From contig NC_079431.1 of the NCBI RefSeq assembly GCF_026213295.1, forward strand, positions 19,091,521 to 19,155,520: DNA of 64,000 nucleotides, in the 5' to 3' direction. The DNA comes from Gadus chalcogrammus (Eukaryota > Chordata > Actinopteri > Gadiformes > Gadidae). The stretch's first letter is position 1. Each line of letters opens with the position of its first letter. Below are positions 1-12,489 of this stretch, piece by piece. The position numbers and the translations under genes are program-made. The notes beneath the pieces are model-generated. The model searched no databases and had not been told where the DNA came from. It was given only the letters and a program-made list of their open reading frames with translations.

Positions 1-1085
1 CTAAGCCACAAAGACATTAATGGGGAAGTCATATAGCATGGATTGGCCACCTCACTTTAAAGACCACTTCCCCACCAGCGATTGATATGTACATTGTTCA
101 CCAATTTACTATATAAGTAGCCACATGTCCACAGATAGTCTTCCTGGAAAAATAAATAAGTTCATACAATTATGCTTCATGCTTTGGATGCCATTACATT
201 GCATTTTCAAGCACAACATATCTGTTTGCCAATAAAAAAAACACCATCATTTAATTCACAACATGACATCAGTATGATAAATATGGTGCTATTTTAAACG
301 AGGCTGCGTTCTTTCATCCCTGTGAGAGCAAATATGCAATGAGTGCTAAGACAGACTTGAACTGCTTTAGGTTAGATGTATAAAAAAAAACATATTATAC
401 ATTTTTCATTCATGAAAAAGGCGGGAAGAAAACGCCTCCCCCCCCCCCCTCCCCCCCTGTTCACCCCTGCTGTTCCAGAATAAAAAATGAAGCCAAGAAA
501 GCCATTTCCTGCGTGACTGATGTGCCCCTTTTAGATTGCAGTAAGAAATGTCAGATATGAATCTAGTGGCTCTTTAAAAACGTCTCTTATAGGGTGATCT
601 CCGCCCTGTATCGCTTAAGATTGCAGTGATTCAGTGAAGAGATAAAGAGGACAGGAGATAGATAAAGGAAAAGCCATATTCAGTTGTTTTCGCTCTTGGC
701 TGAAAAAAAGCTGTGCTCTTTACATTGGGTGTTTATCGAGAAGCAGGCACAGCTAATGCGGGGGTTGATGGACGATAGCTCACCCTGCATGAATACCAGG
801 CCTGAGTTGATTGGACGAAAGTCGCCTGCCTAACCACGTTGCCAGAGTTAAGTTCCATGAAACAATGTAAATGAATTATCGGTCCCAGAATGGATTGGAT
901 TGTTATTATCCTTAAAACATTCCCAATAAAATTAGACATCATTAGTGTTTTTATTTTATTTCCTTGTTGATATTTAATTTCAAGAATGCAAATAAAGAAA
1001 ACTATGAACTGTCAGATATCTAGACTGATGAAATCATGACATCCCTATCCGATATATATATAGATTTCGGATTGTATTTAAGATG
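1..1085. other. single-copy DNA, no gene seen
   Basis: AT-rich sequence with short homopolymer runs (C-rich run near 437-457). No open frame beyond chance length, no recognisable repeat family and no splice-flanked coding patch was seen. Confidence 0.5.
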
Positions 1086-1195
1086 CATGGATGAATGAAT
1101 GAATGCATGGAGGGATGGATGGTTGAATAAATGGATGGATTGGTGAACAGATCGATTGATTCAATACAGTAATTGATGAATGGATGGATGGATCC
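1086..1195. repeat. degenerate ATGA/GGAT tetranucleotide repeat
   Basis: Imperfect alternation of atga and ggat units with many substitutions, so an old decayed tetranucleotide microsatellite. Confidence 0.7.
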
Positions 1196-1450
1196 TCTGA
1201 GTTGGCGGTTTGTTAGGGGGGTCCACAGCAGCACTGTACTTAAACACCCTTGATATATGTAATTACTACCTTGGTGTAAGAGTAGTAGGAGAGTAGAAGC
1301 ATTCCAGGGTGAAAGGAGGGCCACAACATCACATGGAGAAGAAAGCATCAGGGGACGGGGAAGAATGCTGTTCAGTTCAATTAAGTTGCCATGATGCAGT
1401 CATACACTCTTTGTCATGAACTTCGATGTTCATCAAAACTACACAGAATC

Positions 1451-1815
1451 TTGTTTACATTAACATTTAGAGCATTTAGCAGACGCTTTTATCCAAAGCG
1501 ATTTAGAAGAAACTGTCAGAAGAAAGAAAGAGAAACAATCTATAGTTGTCGGTACAGTAAGGATGATCATTGAACCAAGCACTAACAATCTCTAGGTTAA
1601 CTCATTTGCCGTACACAACAAAGATAGCTAGGATAAGATGCTACACAACTAAGTACTATTTTTTATTCTATTTTTTTGAGTGCCAGGACGGACAACATAC
1701 AATAAGTGCGTAACAATAGCTGTGTAGGAGGGGTGGCTATGCAGAGTCTAGGTGAACTCTTTACAAGGGAGTCTTTAGTCTTTTGCGGAGGCTGGTGAGC
1801 GACTCTGCGGTCGTC
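1451..1815 (-). repeat. teleost interspersed repeat fragment (SINE/LINE 3' tail family)
   Basis: The left end carries catttagagcatttagcag followed by acgcttttatccaaagcg. This is the reverse complement of a 3'-tail motif seen throughout teleost genomes. The text after it (accaagcactaacaatctc, and gaggctggtgagcgactctg near 1789-1808) also resembles a repeated fish sequence known to me. The orientation is minus, with the tail at the low-coordinate end. The short open frame at 1391-1573 lies in this repeat and is not a gene. The family name cannot be fixed without a repeat library. Confidence 0.6.
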
Positions 1816-2172
1816 TTTACTTGTTTATTTGTTATTTGTTATTACCTGGTCAGCGATGTTAACCACCACTGACACATATTTGAGTACTTCTCTGCCTCTT
1901 AGCGCTGGCCGTGCTGTGCCCATCCCTTGGTGACTTCCCTGCGTTAATCTGGTCCAAATTAGCTCAGATGGAAGACGTGGCTCTTCCTCAGTCACTGAAT
2001 ACTTCATTTGTTTTCAGTGTTCTGTGTGCAGGCGTTGGTGAATCCCTGAGTGCAAAAAATTCTGGCAGGAGAAGTTACTCTGCAAACGTTGCTTTAGAGT
2101 CTTTGTTGGGGACATTATAAATTAATGTAGTCAGTGGATTTGAGGAACGGCGTGGCTTCAATGAATGCCTTT

Positions 2173-2442
<270 letters not shown>

Positions 2443-2618
2443 CATCCATTTTAACACATGCCAATTTAAAATTAATGATCTTTTGTGCATGGTGCAGTGT
2501 GCTCCACTGAGCAGCTAATGAAACAAGCAGCCTCTGTATTAGTGATAAGCAGGAACAGGTGTGGTGGAATGTTAGGCAATGAGCCTCCCGGGCTAACGAG
2601 CATCTCACCTGATAAGTC

Positions 2619-2880
2619 CCCCTCTCTCTCTTTCTCAAATTGTCACTCTCTTTTCCTCTCTCTCTCCCTCTTTCTTTTTCATGTGCCCTCTCATCCTCTC
2701 ACTCCCATCATCCCTCTCCTCCTTCCATCTTGCCATCTGTCTCATTCCCTCCCTTTCCACACAACCCTATTACTCACAACTCTTTCTTCCTCTCCCCCTC
2801 TCTCTTCCTTCCTTACCGCCTCTTTTTCTTCCTCTCCTACTCTCTCTTTCTCCCTCTCCACCTTACTCTATTCATTGAAT
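2619..2880. repeat. polypyrimidine-rich tract
   Basis: The plus strand is dominated by C and T in ctct, ttcc and ccat groups. Apparent Ser/Leu/Pro-rich open frames are compositional. Confidence 0.8.
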
Positions 2881-3474
2881 GTCCTCTCACACCTTGAGAG
2901 GATGCCTTCAAGCGTGCACTCTCTTACGTTTAAATGTACGGCCTCAAGTTAATGAAACTGGTTCAAACCATGTGTCATGCCATGGCGTTGGAACATAATA
3001 CATTCCCCCTTCCTGACAATACTTCGCCACCGTTGCTGCCACCGATATGTTTTGCTCTTGTGATGCAGTCACTTCACAAATTCCAATATAATAATCTTCT
3101 CTGGTGCAGCTTGTAAGGCATGTCAACTAGATTAAATGGCTACCCTGTTGGGTGCAGTGTATAAAAAAATGGGAGGCGGGCGTGCTGATCTCACTGCGAA
3201 ACGCAAATCATGGATGTGAATGCGTTGAAGCAGTATGAGAAGAGAGAATCGACAAACACTCATTAGTTACACGCTGAATGTGTGGGCGCAGACGATAAGA
3301 TGTTTTTCTCTAAGCAGAGTTCACATTTCAGTTCAAGCGTCAAAATTGCCATGTGCCTAGTGGAGGATCATGTCACTTTCTCTGCATTTGGGTTATTACA
3401 AATATGAGTACTTTAACTATGACGATGTTGTCCAAATCAACTTAAAGTGAATTCAGATGCACGTCACAATGAGC

Positions 3475-3580
3475 AGGTTGTGGTTAGGTGTTGGAAATCG
3501 GAAATCGAACCCAGTAGCCTTTCTGCTAGTCAAAAAACTCTTCGCTACTGCACTATTCTGATCACTGCTCCCGGCTGCCC
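3475..3580 (-). repeat. tRNA-derived SINE fragment
   Basis: On the minus strand the text reads as a tRNA-like head, with a box-B-like GGTTCGATTTC near 3500-3510 preceded by a 'gactagcagaaaggctactg' segment typical of fish tRNA-derived SINE heads. The 3' body is not recognisable, so this is a truncated old copy. Confidence 0.5.
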
Positions 3581-4489
3581 ATGCTGTCTGTGTCTCTTTC
3601 GATCGCTTGCTTTTTAAGAGCTAAATGTGAGGACACCACTAGCGGCCTGGCACACTAAAGTGTCATTCATTACCGGGTCTAAGGCCTGAGTACAGCTGAC
3701 AGACTTATAACCACTGGCGGTAATCTCAGCATGGTCATTAGTTTCCATAGGAAAGTTCCTGGAACTTAAGCGCCACATGTAAGCACCCCCTGCCCCACCC
3801 CCCAAAAAACCCACCCACACCAAGAACCAATTTTTTCTAACTTCTGACACATTACTGGACTTCCGTTTTCAAAGACCTTTCAATTATCTGACAGAATTAC
3901 CTGTTCTTGAAAATCACAGCCTTCAAGTTTGCACAGTCTATTTTCGGTATAGGATTACATTCCCAACGTATCCAGTTTTGAAAGGTCTTCTCACCCAGAG
4001 TAAACGTACCCTTATTACCTTTTATTGCTTCTACTGATGTTTTAATTGGATTCCTGTGACCTTGCACAAAGATTTGAATACGTTCATAAAGTAGTAAAGG
4101 ATCCTGTTTGAAGTATAACACAATAAAGGTCAACTTTATTTCTTTGTTTCTCTCTGTTTCAATTTCTTTTTTGGAGTTATTATAATTATTGTCAATGCGT
4201 CTAAATATTCCAATGTCATTTTCATAATATTCCTTGTTGTAAGAGAGGATTGCCTTCATGTAATTGACGTGTTCTATTCCGAACAAAAGTGCTCAAATAA
4301 ACCAAGCTTCCATAAATCCCAAGGTAATATTGGTACAATACGCCACTTAAAGCTCCATTATATTCCTAGTTTACAAGGTACGAGTTTGGGGTTTTATACA
4401 CGTGTAAATCCAACCGTTGGTCGGAAGATTCACACAGTTGCCTTGTGGTGGATGAGGTCCCTATGGCGAACAAGGTCCTCATAAAGTTC

Positions 4490-4493
<4 letters not shown>

Positions 4494-4580
<87 letters not shown>

Positions 4581-4584
4581 TGTG

Positions 4585-4628
<44 letters not shown>

Positions 4629-4643
4629 TGTGTGTGTGTGTGT
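4494..4643. repeat. (GT)n microsatellite with (GTGC)n core
   Basis: GT repeats to about 4560, then repeated GTGC/GCGT tetranucleotides to about 4628, then GT again. The tetranucleotide block is CpG-rich and fully alternating purine-pyrimidine. Confidence 0.97.
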
Positions 4644-5816
4644 TTGCGTGTGTGAATGTTTGTGGCTCAAAGAATTCAGGTCAGTATGTGATGTGTTTCT
4701 GCTCTCCTGACGATTCCTATATATTAACTGCACTTGGCAAAGCACGGTTGATCATAATTTTGGAGCCTCCAAAAGGGATTGAGGGTACAACATAGCAATT
4801 ACTGTAGATTTCCGGTACAATGCTTCCAATAATTCCTGCCGCTCCCTTCACTTCTGCTTTGTTGTTCTTTTCCTGTGTTTTTTATGGATTCATAATTTTA
4901 TGTTAATGGTGCATGGAGCTTTTTTATGTGAAAGATTTTGGTTCAGCGGTGCAATTCAGGCGTGGGCTTCTCTTCACTTGTTTTAAAATGTATGCATTCA
5001 ATATTATTTCAATATACAATGCGAGACAGCGAGCAGAGAAGATTAGAGGGTTAATGATTCTGGCCATGCTTAAATCATTGAAACGTTGTAATTATTTTAG
5101 TTTATTTCTGTAATTTGTTCCTTATTTATCCCACCTCTCTCTTCCCTAGCTGTCTCTCACTCTCTCCCACAACCCCACACTAAAAGCAATAGAAAGCAAG
5201 TATTTCTCCGGGTGTAAGAGAGGGAGAGATCGACAAAGACAGCACGTAAGAGAGAGAGATGGGATTCTCCCATCTCTGTCCAGAAGCAGGGAACACATTA
5301 TGGTTGATTTCCCCCCTCCAAATCTATCCACAGGGGGACATCAGAGTGGCCTGTTGCATGCTGGGTAGGGCCAACGGACTGCCACAGCATCTGCACAAAA
5401 AGGAGGAGGTGAGGGTTTGCCTACAGTCCATAAAACCCATGGCTGTTTCTACCAGCAGCGTTTTCACACAGCAACCCGCAGATGAAAGCCAAGGCAGTAA
5501 TGACAAACAAATGAGGGCAGGCTACGGGGAGATGGAACCTGCAGATGTGGTCTGCTGTCCGCTCCCAGACATTAAAGCTGTTGCCACCAGCAGATTGAAA
5601 TACAGTGCTCATTTGAGCCTCAGCGCCAGGGCTCCACTTTCGCTGGGAGAAGCCCGGGATCTCGGACAAAAGATCCACTTTACGAGCCCTTTGGTGTACA
5701 TGGAGACCAGATGCTCCGCTAGGTGGGCTTTACACACCTCGATGGCTCCTTAAGCCCCCCCCCCTATCAGAGAGCAAGCTGTTGTGACGTCCCCTTTCCT
5801 GGTGTTTTTGTGCCGT

Positions 5817-5821
<5 letters not shown>

Positions 5822-5884
<63 letters not shown>
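5822..5884. repeat. (CT)n microsatellite
   Basis: Perfect CT tract of about 63 bp. Confidence 0.97.
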
Positions 5885-5885
<1 letters not shown>

Positions 5886-5889
5886 AACA

Positions 5890-7305
5890 TCAACCGACCA
5901 CTGTTTGGGACAGGTGTTTGGAGGTGAGGCCCTTTTTTTTGCTCACTGACGTAGCAAAAAAAAGTCATCTCTCAATACACCAAGCATCAGCATTCAAAGT
6001 AGTATCCTCGTCCGCTCCATACTGCACGTCTGGGACCAATTATGCCTCTCCCTTGTCTCTCTTTGTATAGAGTGAACTTAAAAAAAGGGTTGGTGTAATT
6101 TAGCTTAATAGTCATTGGCCAGAATAACCACAAGTTATTTGCGATCGTGCGTTGAATAACGTCCTCCGTCATAACACTGTGGCTTGATTACAGCACAAGA
6201 AGACGTGGTGTACTTGGAAGAGTGCAAAATAACATCTGTGTCTCTCGTCAGCAGTCTGTGAGTCAGCAAGGGTGAAAGCCGCCTATGGAACGACACCCTT
6301 GTAGACAGTGGAGGTCGGAACGACGAGTTCTACCAAAAAAAGTGTGGATAATCGCAGTTCTGGGCTAATGGCTGACGATGCCATTGGGGGAAATTAATGA
6401 GGTGATTTGTTTTGAGGGGTGAACATTACCATCTGACAGTAGGCGGGGAAGAATGTAGTCTGCTGCGGAATGGGAAGCGTGTGGCATTTACCTCATTAAC
6501 TGCCGTCCTATTCCGGATGAATCACACCTTGACTGGTATTTTAGGACTGTGCCACGGTGCCACTGGCAGACAGATGAGAACCAAAGCAATCGGCTATTCT
6601 AATTTTAAAACTGTTTTATCACTGCCGAAATGTTTTTTGTGGAAAAACCTGACAAACTACGTGGTAGGGTTTTAATGACCAAACTGAGGGTTCATATTCG
6701 GCAAATTTAGATTCAGAGTTCTCGCAGGAAACTGTTTTGGAAGAAGAAAAGAGAGGACCTAGGTGCAGATACTGGCACATGAGATGAGGGCTCAAAGTTA
6801 ATTTTAACTACGTACACGTTGCAATTTTATGTTCTTCCTACCGAAAACCATAGGAAGAACAGAGAAAACAAAATGAACAAAGGAAGTAGTGGAGTCAAAT
6901 CTTGAATCAAAACAGGTGAAATGTGGTGACCTGGGTTAAGCAGTCACTGGAGAGACATTCAGGGTACCCATGTAACTCCAAGGCTCATTCCAGATTCAAT
7001 GTGCTAATTTGTTCAGATACTGCCGGTGTCTTTGCTATTTCACTTCATGTTCATGTGTAATAATGTATTCACTGAGCATAGTGTGGGTGTCTTGGTGTGA
7101 AAGCACTGTGTAAGGGCCATGAACAGGAAAATACATATGTATTTGCAAAATAGTGTGTTTATTCTGGTTTTACTTATTTTATGTACGTATGTTCAAGATT
7201 CAACATATATTTATTGGCCTAATGAAACATTCTGCAATTGTTTTAGAGTATTGTATTAGATTCATTAACCAATCAAAGCTCTACGGGAACATTAACCCCA
7301 CACAC
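5890..7305. other. single-copy DNA, no gene seen
   Basis: Mixed-composition sequence without tandem or recognisable interspersed repeats. Open frames such as 6412-6675 are of chance length and have no splice or motif support. Confidence 0.45.
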
Positions 7306-7309
7306 CTAG

Positions 7310-7462
<153 letters not shown>

Positions 7463-7464
7463 AT

Positions 7465-8345
7465 GTCCCTGTCCGAACCATACAAACAAAACCTGAGCGT
7501 CATAAACCGGGTATAGGTGGCCGATAGGGCCAACACACCAATGGACCTTCTCTTAGTGGTAATCACTAACCAGCAGGCTGACCCCTGATTACACCTGGCT
7601 AAAGAGACCAAAAAGGTAGCCTGTGATGGCAACCCAAGCCCCACTGCATTACTGATTGCTGACTGCTGCAACAGCCTCAACATCACTTTTCTATCAATGG
7701 AAACCGATTGCACCTCCTCTCTCACTTTCCTCCCCTCCTCCCCCTCTGTCAGGTGTGTGTGATGGAGAATCATAACGAAGGAGGACGATGAATGATGATG
7801 TCACGCTAACTGATGAATTCAACATATGTCAGGGTGTACAGGGGCAGTGCACCTAAACAGGTTTACAAAGGGACACAACTGCTCTCCTAATGGTTCTGGG
7901 GAGGTGATTTTGAACCACCAAACCTAGGCTGCCGTTGTGTTTGAGCTAATCCTGATCAGTTACAACCTCCGTACTCCTTTGGTCCAGCCTTACAGTGACC
8001 GCCCCCTTTCTGAACGCCTCTGGTTCCGAAACTAAATTTCCCTTTCATTTACTCCATTGACTTTTGTAAAATTGTTATGCAAGAGTTTTAAGCCTGGAAC
8101 CAAAGCGATTATCCGTCTAGGTAGTCGTGACCATAAAACATTTGATTCGGAGAAAAAAAAGCAAAGGTAAAAGACTGCGTAGGCCTACATTATTTTGTGA
8201 ATGAGTGAAGGAACTGCTCATCTCATAAACCATTGCAAACTTTTCCTGACGGCTTCCAACCCAATAGTTTACGGCGTTTCTTGCATCTTATAACCTTTTT
8301 CATTACTATAGTGATGTTTATATCATAAATAAAAGTTGTCCGATA
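7465..8345. other. single-copy DNA, no gene seen
   Basis: No repeat or coding signal recognised between the two GT tracts. The minus-strand open frame at 7459-7773 overlaps the microsatellite edge and has no motif. Confidence 0.4.
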
Positions 8346-8348
8346 TAT

Positions 8349-8484
<136 letters not shown>

Positions 8485-9015
8485 TAGTGTTTCATTATAG
8501 TGTTCATCGACATGGTACGTTCCTTTGTTCCTGACTGCAATCACCTCTCTTGCGTCCATCATTACCGGTTCCCAACCGGTTCCCTCGGTTGCTAAGACAC
8601 AGTGGATGATTATATAAGGCAATAACGTTACTCGGTTTAATACATGTGAATTCAGTTTAGTATTCCAGTTATATATTCATTCAACAATATGTATTCCTAG
8701 CCTTTAACCCAAATTACTAAATACCACTGCTAGTGCTTTATCATGTATTTTTATTTTGATTATATATTCTATATCAACATATTTTTCCACAGCTCTAACA
8801 AGAGCTCTCTAACTTTCCATAAGTCTAAGGGAAATCATGGTTGCTGTGGTAAGCGATCGAGGCAGGTGGTAGCAGTAATCGACGACTTGACTTTCGCGGG
8901 TGTAGTAAACGTTTCCATGGTAACAGCGAGCTCCATCATCAAAGACGTTGTGGTAATCTTTAGGATTGTTGCTAGTGCAGGGTTTTTTAATTAAATTGCG
9001 AATTAAACATGTTTT

Positions 9016-9545
9016 TTAATAATAATAATAATAATAATAAATTTGATTTGAGGGCGCCTTTCATAGCACTCAAGGTCACCTTACAGGGCAGTGTTTAAAA
9101 AAATTACATTTAATCAAGAATCACGAAAAACACAAGAACAAGATACATTGAAACAATTTACACAAGTGGGGTGAAATGTGTGGGAGACAATGAATTAGAT
9201 TGAAAATGTCAGTTTAAAAAGATGTGTTTTTAGACGGGACTTAAAAGTAGAGAGAGTGTCAGAGTTACGGATGTCAGGTGGGAGGGTGTTCCAGAGGTGG
9301 GGGGCAGATTGGCTGAATGCCCTGGACCCCATGGTGACCAGGCGGGCGGGTGATACAGTGAGTTGAATGGAAGAGGAGGACCGGAGAGTGCGGGTGGGTG
9401 TGTTGGTGTGCAGGAGTTCACAAATGTATGGAGGGGCGAGGTTGTGGAGGGCCTTGAAGGGGAGGAGCAGAATCTTGAAATGGATGTGGGTTTTGACCGG
9501 GAGCCATTGAAGCTGCTGAAGGACAGGAGTGATGTTATGTGATGT
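9016..9545 (-). repeat. teleost interspersed repeat with (ATT)n tail
   Basis: Reading on the minus strand, a ~500-bp body ends in gcgccctcaaatcaaattt and then (ATT)n (plus-strand AAT repeats at 9018-9041). The body contains the plus-strand phrases gtgtttttagacgggac, ggtgttccagaggtgg, gtggagggccttgaag and gggagccattgaagctgctg, which I recognise as a repeated teleost sequence. It is probably a LINE or LINE-mobilised 3' part with a simple-repeat tail. The reading frame is not maintained. The exact family is unassigned. Confidence 0.6.
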
Positions 9546-9884
9546 TTAAGTTAACTTCTTCAACTTGTGGCTACTATAGGAGCATATATCATCGTTTCAC
9601 AATATAACGTCTTGTTGTAAGTATACTTTGGATGGGTACGACATTATGGCTTATTATCAAAACCTCTATGAAGAATATGAATGGGATCTTCAGTTCCAGA
9701 ACCACACTGTTGAGCTCTATAGATACTTCTGTCCACGTCTCCACCTCTCCCGAGTCGCTTCGTTGCTCTTTTCTGTTCCAGAAGCCATCTTTCCTTCGTT
9801 CTCTCTTTCTTCGCCTTCTGTCGCTGTGTATTTATCTCACCCTCAATTCCAAACCCTTTTCTGTCCTCGCTTTCATTTTCATTC

Positions 9885-10190
9885 CCTCTGATCGCTCCTC
9901 ATCCATACCCATCATGCCGCCCACTCTCCCTCCCTCCCTCACTCACTATCATTCTCTGTCTCTCACTCTCTCTCCCCTCCTTCCTCTCTCACGCGCTCTC
10001 ACTATTGTCCCCCCCATTCCAGCGGCCACTGTGTCCCTGTGTCTCTCTCCCATCAGTCTCCCCCTTACTATTTCTCCCTTCCTCTTCCTCTTCTTCTCAT
10101 CTCTCACTCCGCCTCTCTACAGCATCCTTCTCCCCTCTTACTTCCTCCTCCTTACACTCTCCCCTCTCCCCCCTCAGGTCCCAGTAGGGT
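9885..10190. repeat. polypyrimidine tract
   Basis: C/T-rich DNA with ctct, ttcc and cctc groups, ending before a C run near 10198-10213. It produces several overlapping Ser/Pro/Leu-rich open frames (up to 186 residues) that are compositional. Confidence 0.8.
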
Positions 10191-10296
10191 GATGGTCCCC
10201 CCCCCCCCCCCCCTAACCCCAGTGGTCCTATTGAACAGCAGCAGCTCCTCATCCTTGTGTTTATTGAGTGGCTGTAGCCTTTAGCGTCACCTCCAC

Positions 10297-10326
10297 CGCT
10301 GCTGTTGCTGCTGCTGCTGCTGCTGC
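10297..10326. repeat. short (CTG)n trinucleotide repeat
   Basis: About nine CTG units with one TTG interruption. Confidence 0.9.
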
Positions 10327-10489
10327 CAGCCTCCTCCTCCAGCGCGGCCCATTTGTCTTCATGTTATGTGGAGGCTATTCTCAGCGTCTCAGGACATCCA
10401 AACTGACAAACACGCCATCGCAGCCCGGGCCCAGGCGCGCTCACCATCCCCTGCCTGCACACTTAAAGTGACACGGCGGCACGCAGACT

Positions 10490-10547
10490 CACACACGAGC
10501 AGATGCGCACTCGTGCACACACATATAGCCACACACACACACACACA

Positions 10548-10640
<93 letters not shown>

Positions 10641-11010
10641 ATGCACAGCCCACACAGACACACACACACATATAAGACTGAAACAACATGCAGTGCATGG
10701 ACAAAAAACAGATGCACAACTAGAATGTAGGCTGAAATATGCACAAATATACGCATGCGCTACTATGACCGAAAACCACACACACATAAACACACATACA
10801 ACCATAGTGCTGACACACACAAACACAGACACACACACACACCAACACACACATACACTTAAAGGGTGAAAAGCACAACTGCAAATACACAGACACACAC
10901 ATACACACATGAGCCACAATTCGAAAAACAACATGCATACATGCTCAAAAGAACATGCTCACACACTCAGATGAATGCACACATACAAACTGACAACCAC
11001 AAGCACATAC
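10490..11010. repeat. (CA)n microsatellite with long degenerate CA-rich shoulder
   Basis: The clean CA core lies at about 10524-10634. To about 11010 there are many short cacaca clusters separated by 5-20 bp, which looks like a decaying or shuffled CA array. Confidence 0.85.
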
Positions 11011-11049
11011 CCACACACATCCCAACCATGCTTTTGCCAACCATATCAT

Positions 11050-12060
11050 TATAGCAGCATGCCTTGCACTAAAGCAGCATTAAACAAGAATGTTTGAAAT
11101 ATAACATTATGTGTTTACAAAATTAAGGTATAAAGATGAAGGAATCAATATCTTATGCTGCAGGTAATACCACACTCCTTCTGCAAGCTTGTTCAGGAAG
11201 CACAAGCCTCCTTATTGCACCAAAATGGAGTCTCTTCACCATAATAAAACAGCTATGTTGGTATGCGGTAATAGTAACATTACGTGTTTTTGATAGAATA
11301 AAATTGTGTCAACAATTGTGATGTGCAGTTAAGTGGTAATGTCCAATAGTTGTTTGACGATTACCGGAGATGGGCTTGGACAAAAGCTATTGGCTGATTG
11401 ATTGGAAAATGTGATTTCTAATGGTTATGGCTAAATTGAACCCATGAGAAAACAGCCCACTGATTAAGACGCAATATATGTAAACAACCCTTGTGTCACG
11501 TCATATATACCCGTCATGTACACACACACGCACATACCAGTTAGTTCATAATCATACACTTAATCATAATGCTAACACATACTGAATGAAATCCTCTTTA
11601 AAGTTATAAATGACACACCGATTGCAAAATTAATCGGCCAAGGAGAGAGATCCATTTGGAAAATTGGTTAAATTCCTGCAGACACGTTTTATGGTCATTA
11701 AGAGATCGTGAAGAGAGTGAGAGAGGGAGCATGAGATCGTTGTCTACGTGAGCTCAGCACCGTTACTAGCACTACCACTGTCTCTGAGGGCTTATAAAGT
11801 CTGGGACATTGTTCCCACACCGACCTCTGCTGTGTGTTTTTCTCCTTTGCTATATTACCAGCCTCAATGGCGGATTGCTTATTTTATCCAACATCTGATT
11901 GATTTATTCATTTGTAGTTGGAGACTTATTGTACAAGAAATAATAAGCAGTATTATCGAAACTCAAACCAGGATCGTTTCACAAATCTGAACATTTTGAA
12001 TGAAACCTTCAATTTGTTAATCTCCACAAGACGTCTGGAGCTCTTTGACCTTGAACTTAC
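11050..12060. other. single-copy AT-rich DNA, no gene seen
   Basis: No coding or repeat family recognised. A GAGA-rich patch occurs near 11713-11727. Confidence 0.4.
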
Positions 12061-12063
12061 CTT

Positions 12064-12487
12064 GAAATTACAGTGCAAACAGTCAAGGCGTAAATGTGAA
12101 TCTTGTCCAGTCTCTTGCAATCAATCTCCCACATACACTAAGGTGTAACTTACCACTTACAATAATTGTCTTCAAAACTTCAGCCATAGTTTACATCAGA
12201 ACATCCCTCCAGAGTACACTGTTATATTGACAATATGACTAAGCAATTTGACTGTCTTATCCGTACACAATGACCCAAGGACTTGTCATTGTGATGGCAC
12301 TGACATGTTTATTGACACAGATATTTACTTTTGAGAAACTAACTAAGGATTTTGAGCAAGAGACTGGCTTTTGCATGAAATCCATGGTGTTTTGCTATTT
12401 GTACAAATTGTTTTGAGGAATGCACTTACTGTTTTACAAATTTAAATTCTGATCTGAGAAATGTACCAAAGCGACTGAGAAAAACTG
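12064..12487 (+). mobile_element. Tc1/mariner-type element, 3' part
   Basis: This ~424-bp stretch aligns by eye with the 3' part of the element at 38664-39849 in the same orientation: acagtcaaggcgtaaatgtg, agccatagtttacatcag and ttgagcaagagactggcttt are shared. Its right end, gtaccaaagcgactgag followed by aaaaactg and then TA, matches the terminal repeat of that element. The 5' part, including the left terminal repeat, is absent. The first shared bases are aaattacagt. It lacks the 99-bp insertion present in the other copy, so it serves as an empty-site control (junction between 12217 and 12218). Confidence 0.75.
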
Positions 12488-12489
12488 TA

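Noticed and set aside
3498..3510. Functional tRNA gene
   Set aside because: Only a box-B-like motif within a decayed head is seen. No complete cloverleaf could be traced, so it is a SINE remnant.
5259..5753. 164-residue open frame in non-repetitive DNA
   Set aside because: A frame of this length is expected about once or twice by chance in 64 kb over six frames. No domain, splice context or family was recognised.
9632..10192. 186-residue Ser/Pro/Leu-rich open frame
   Set aside because: It lies in a polypyrimidine tract, where stop codons are rare by composition. Overlapping frames are equally open.
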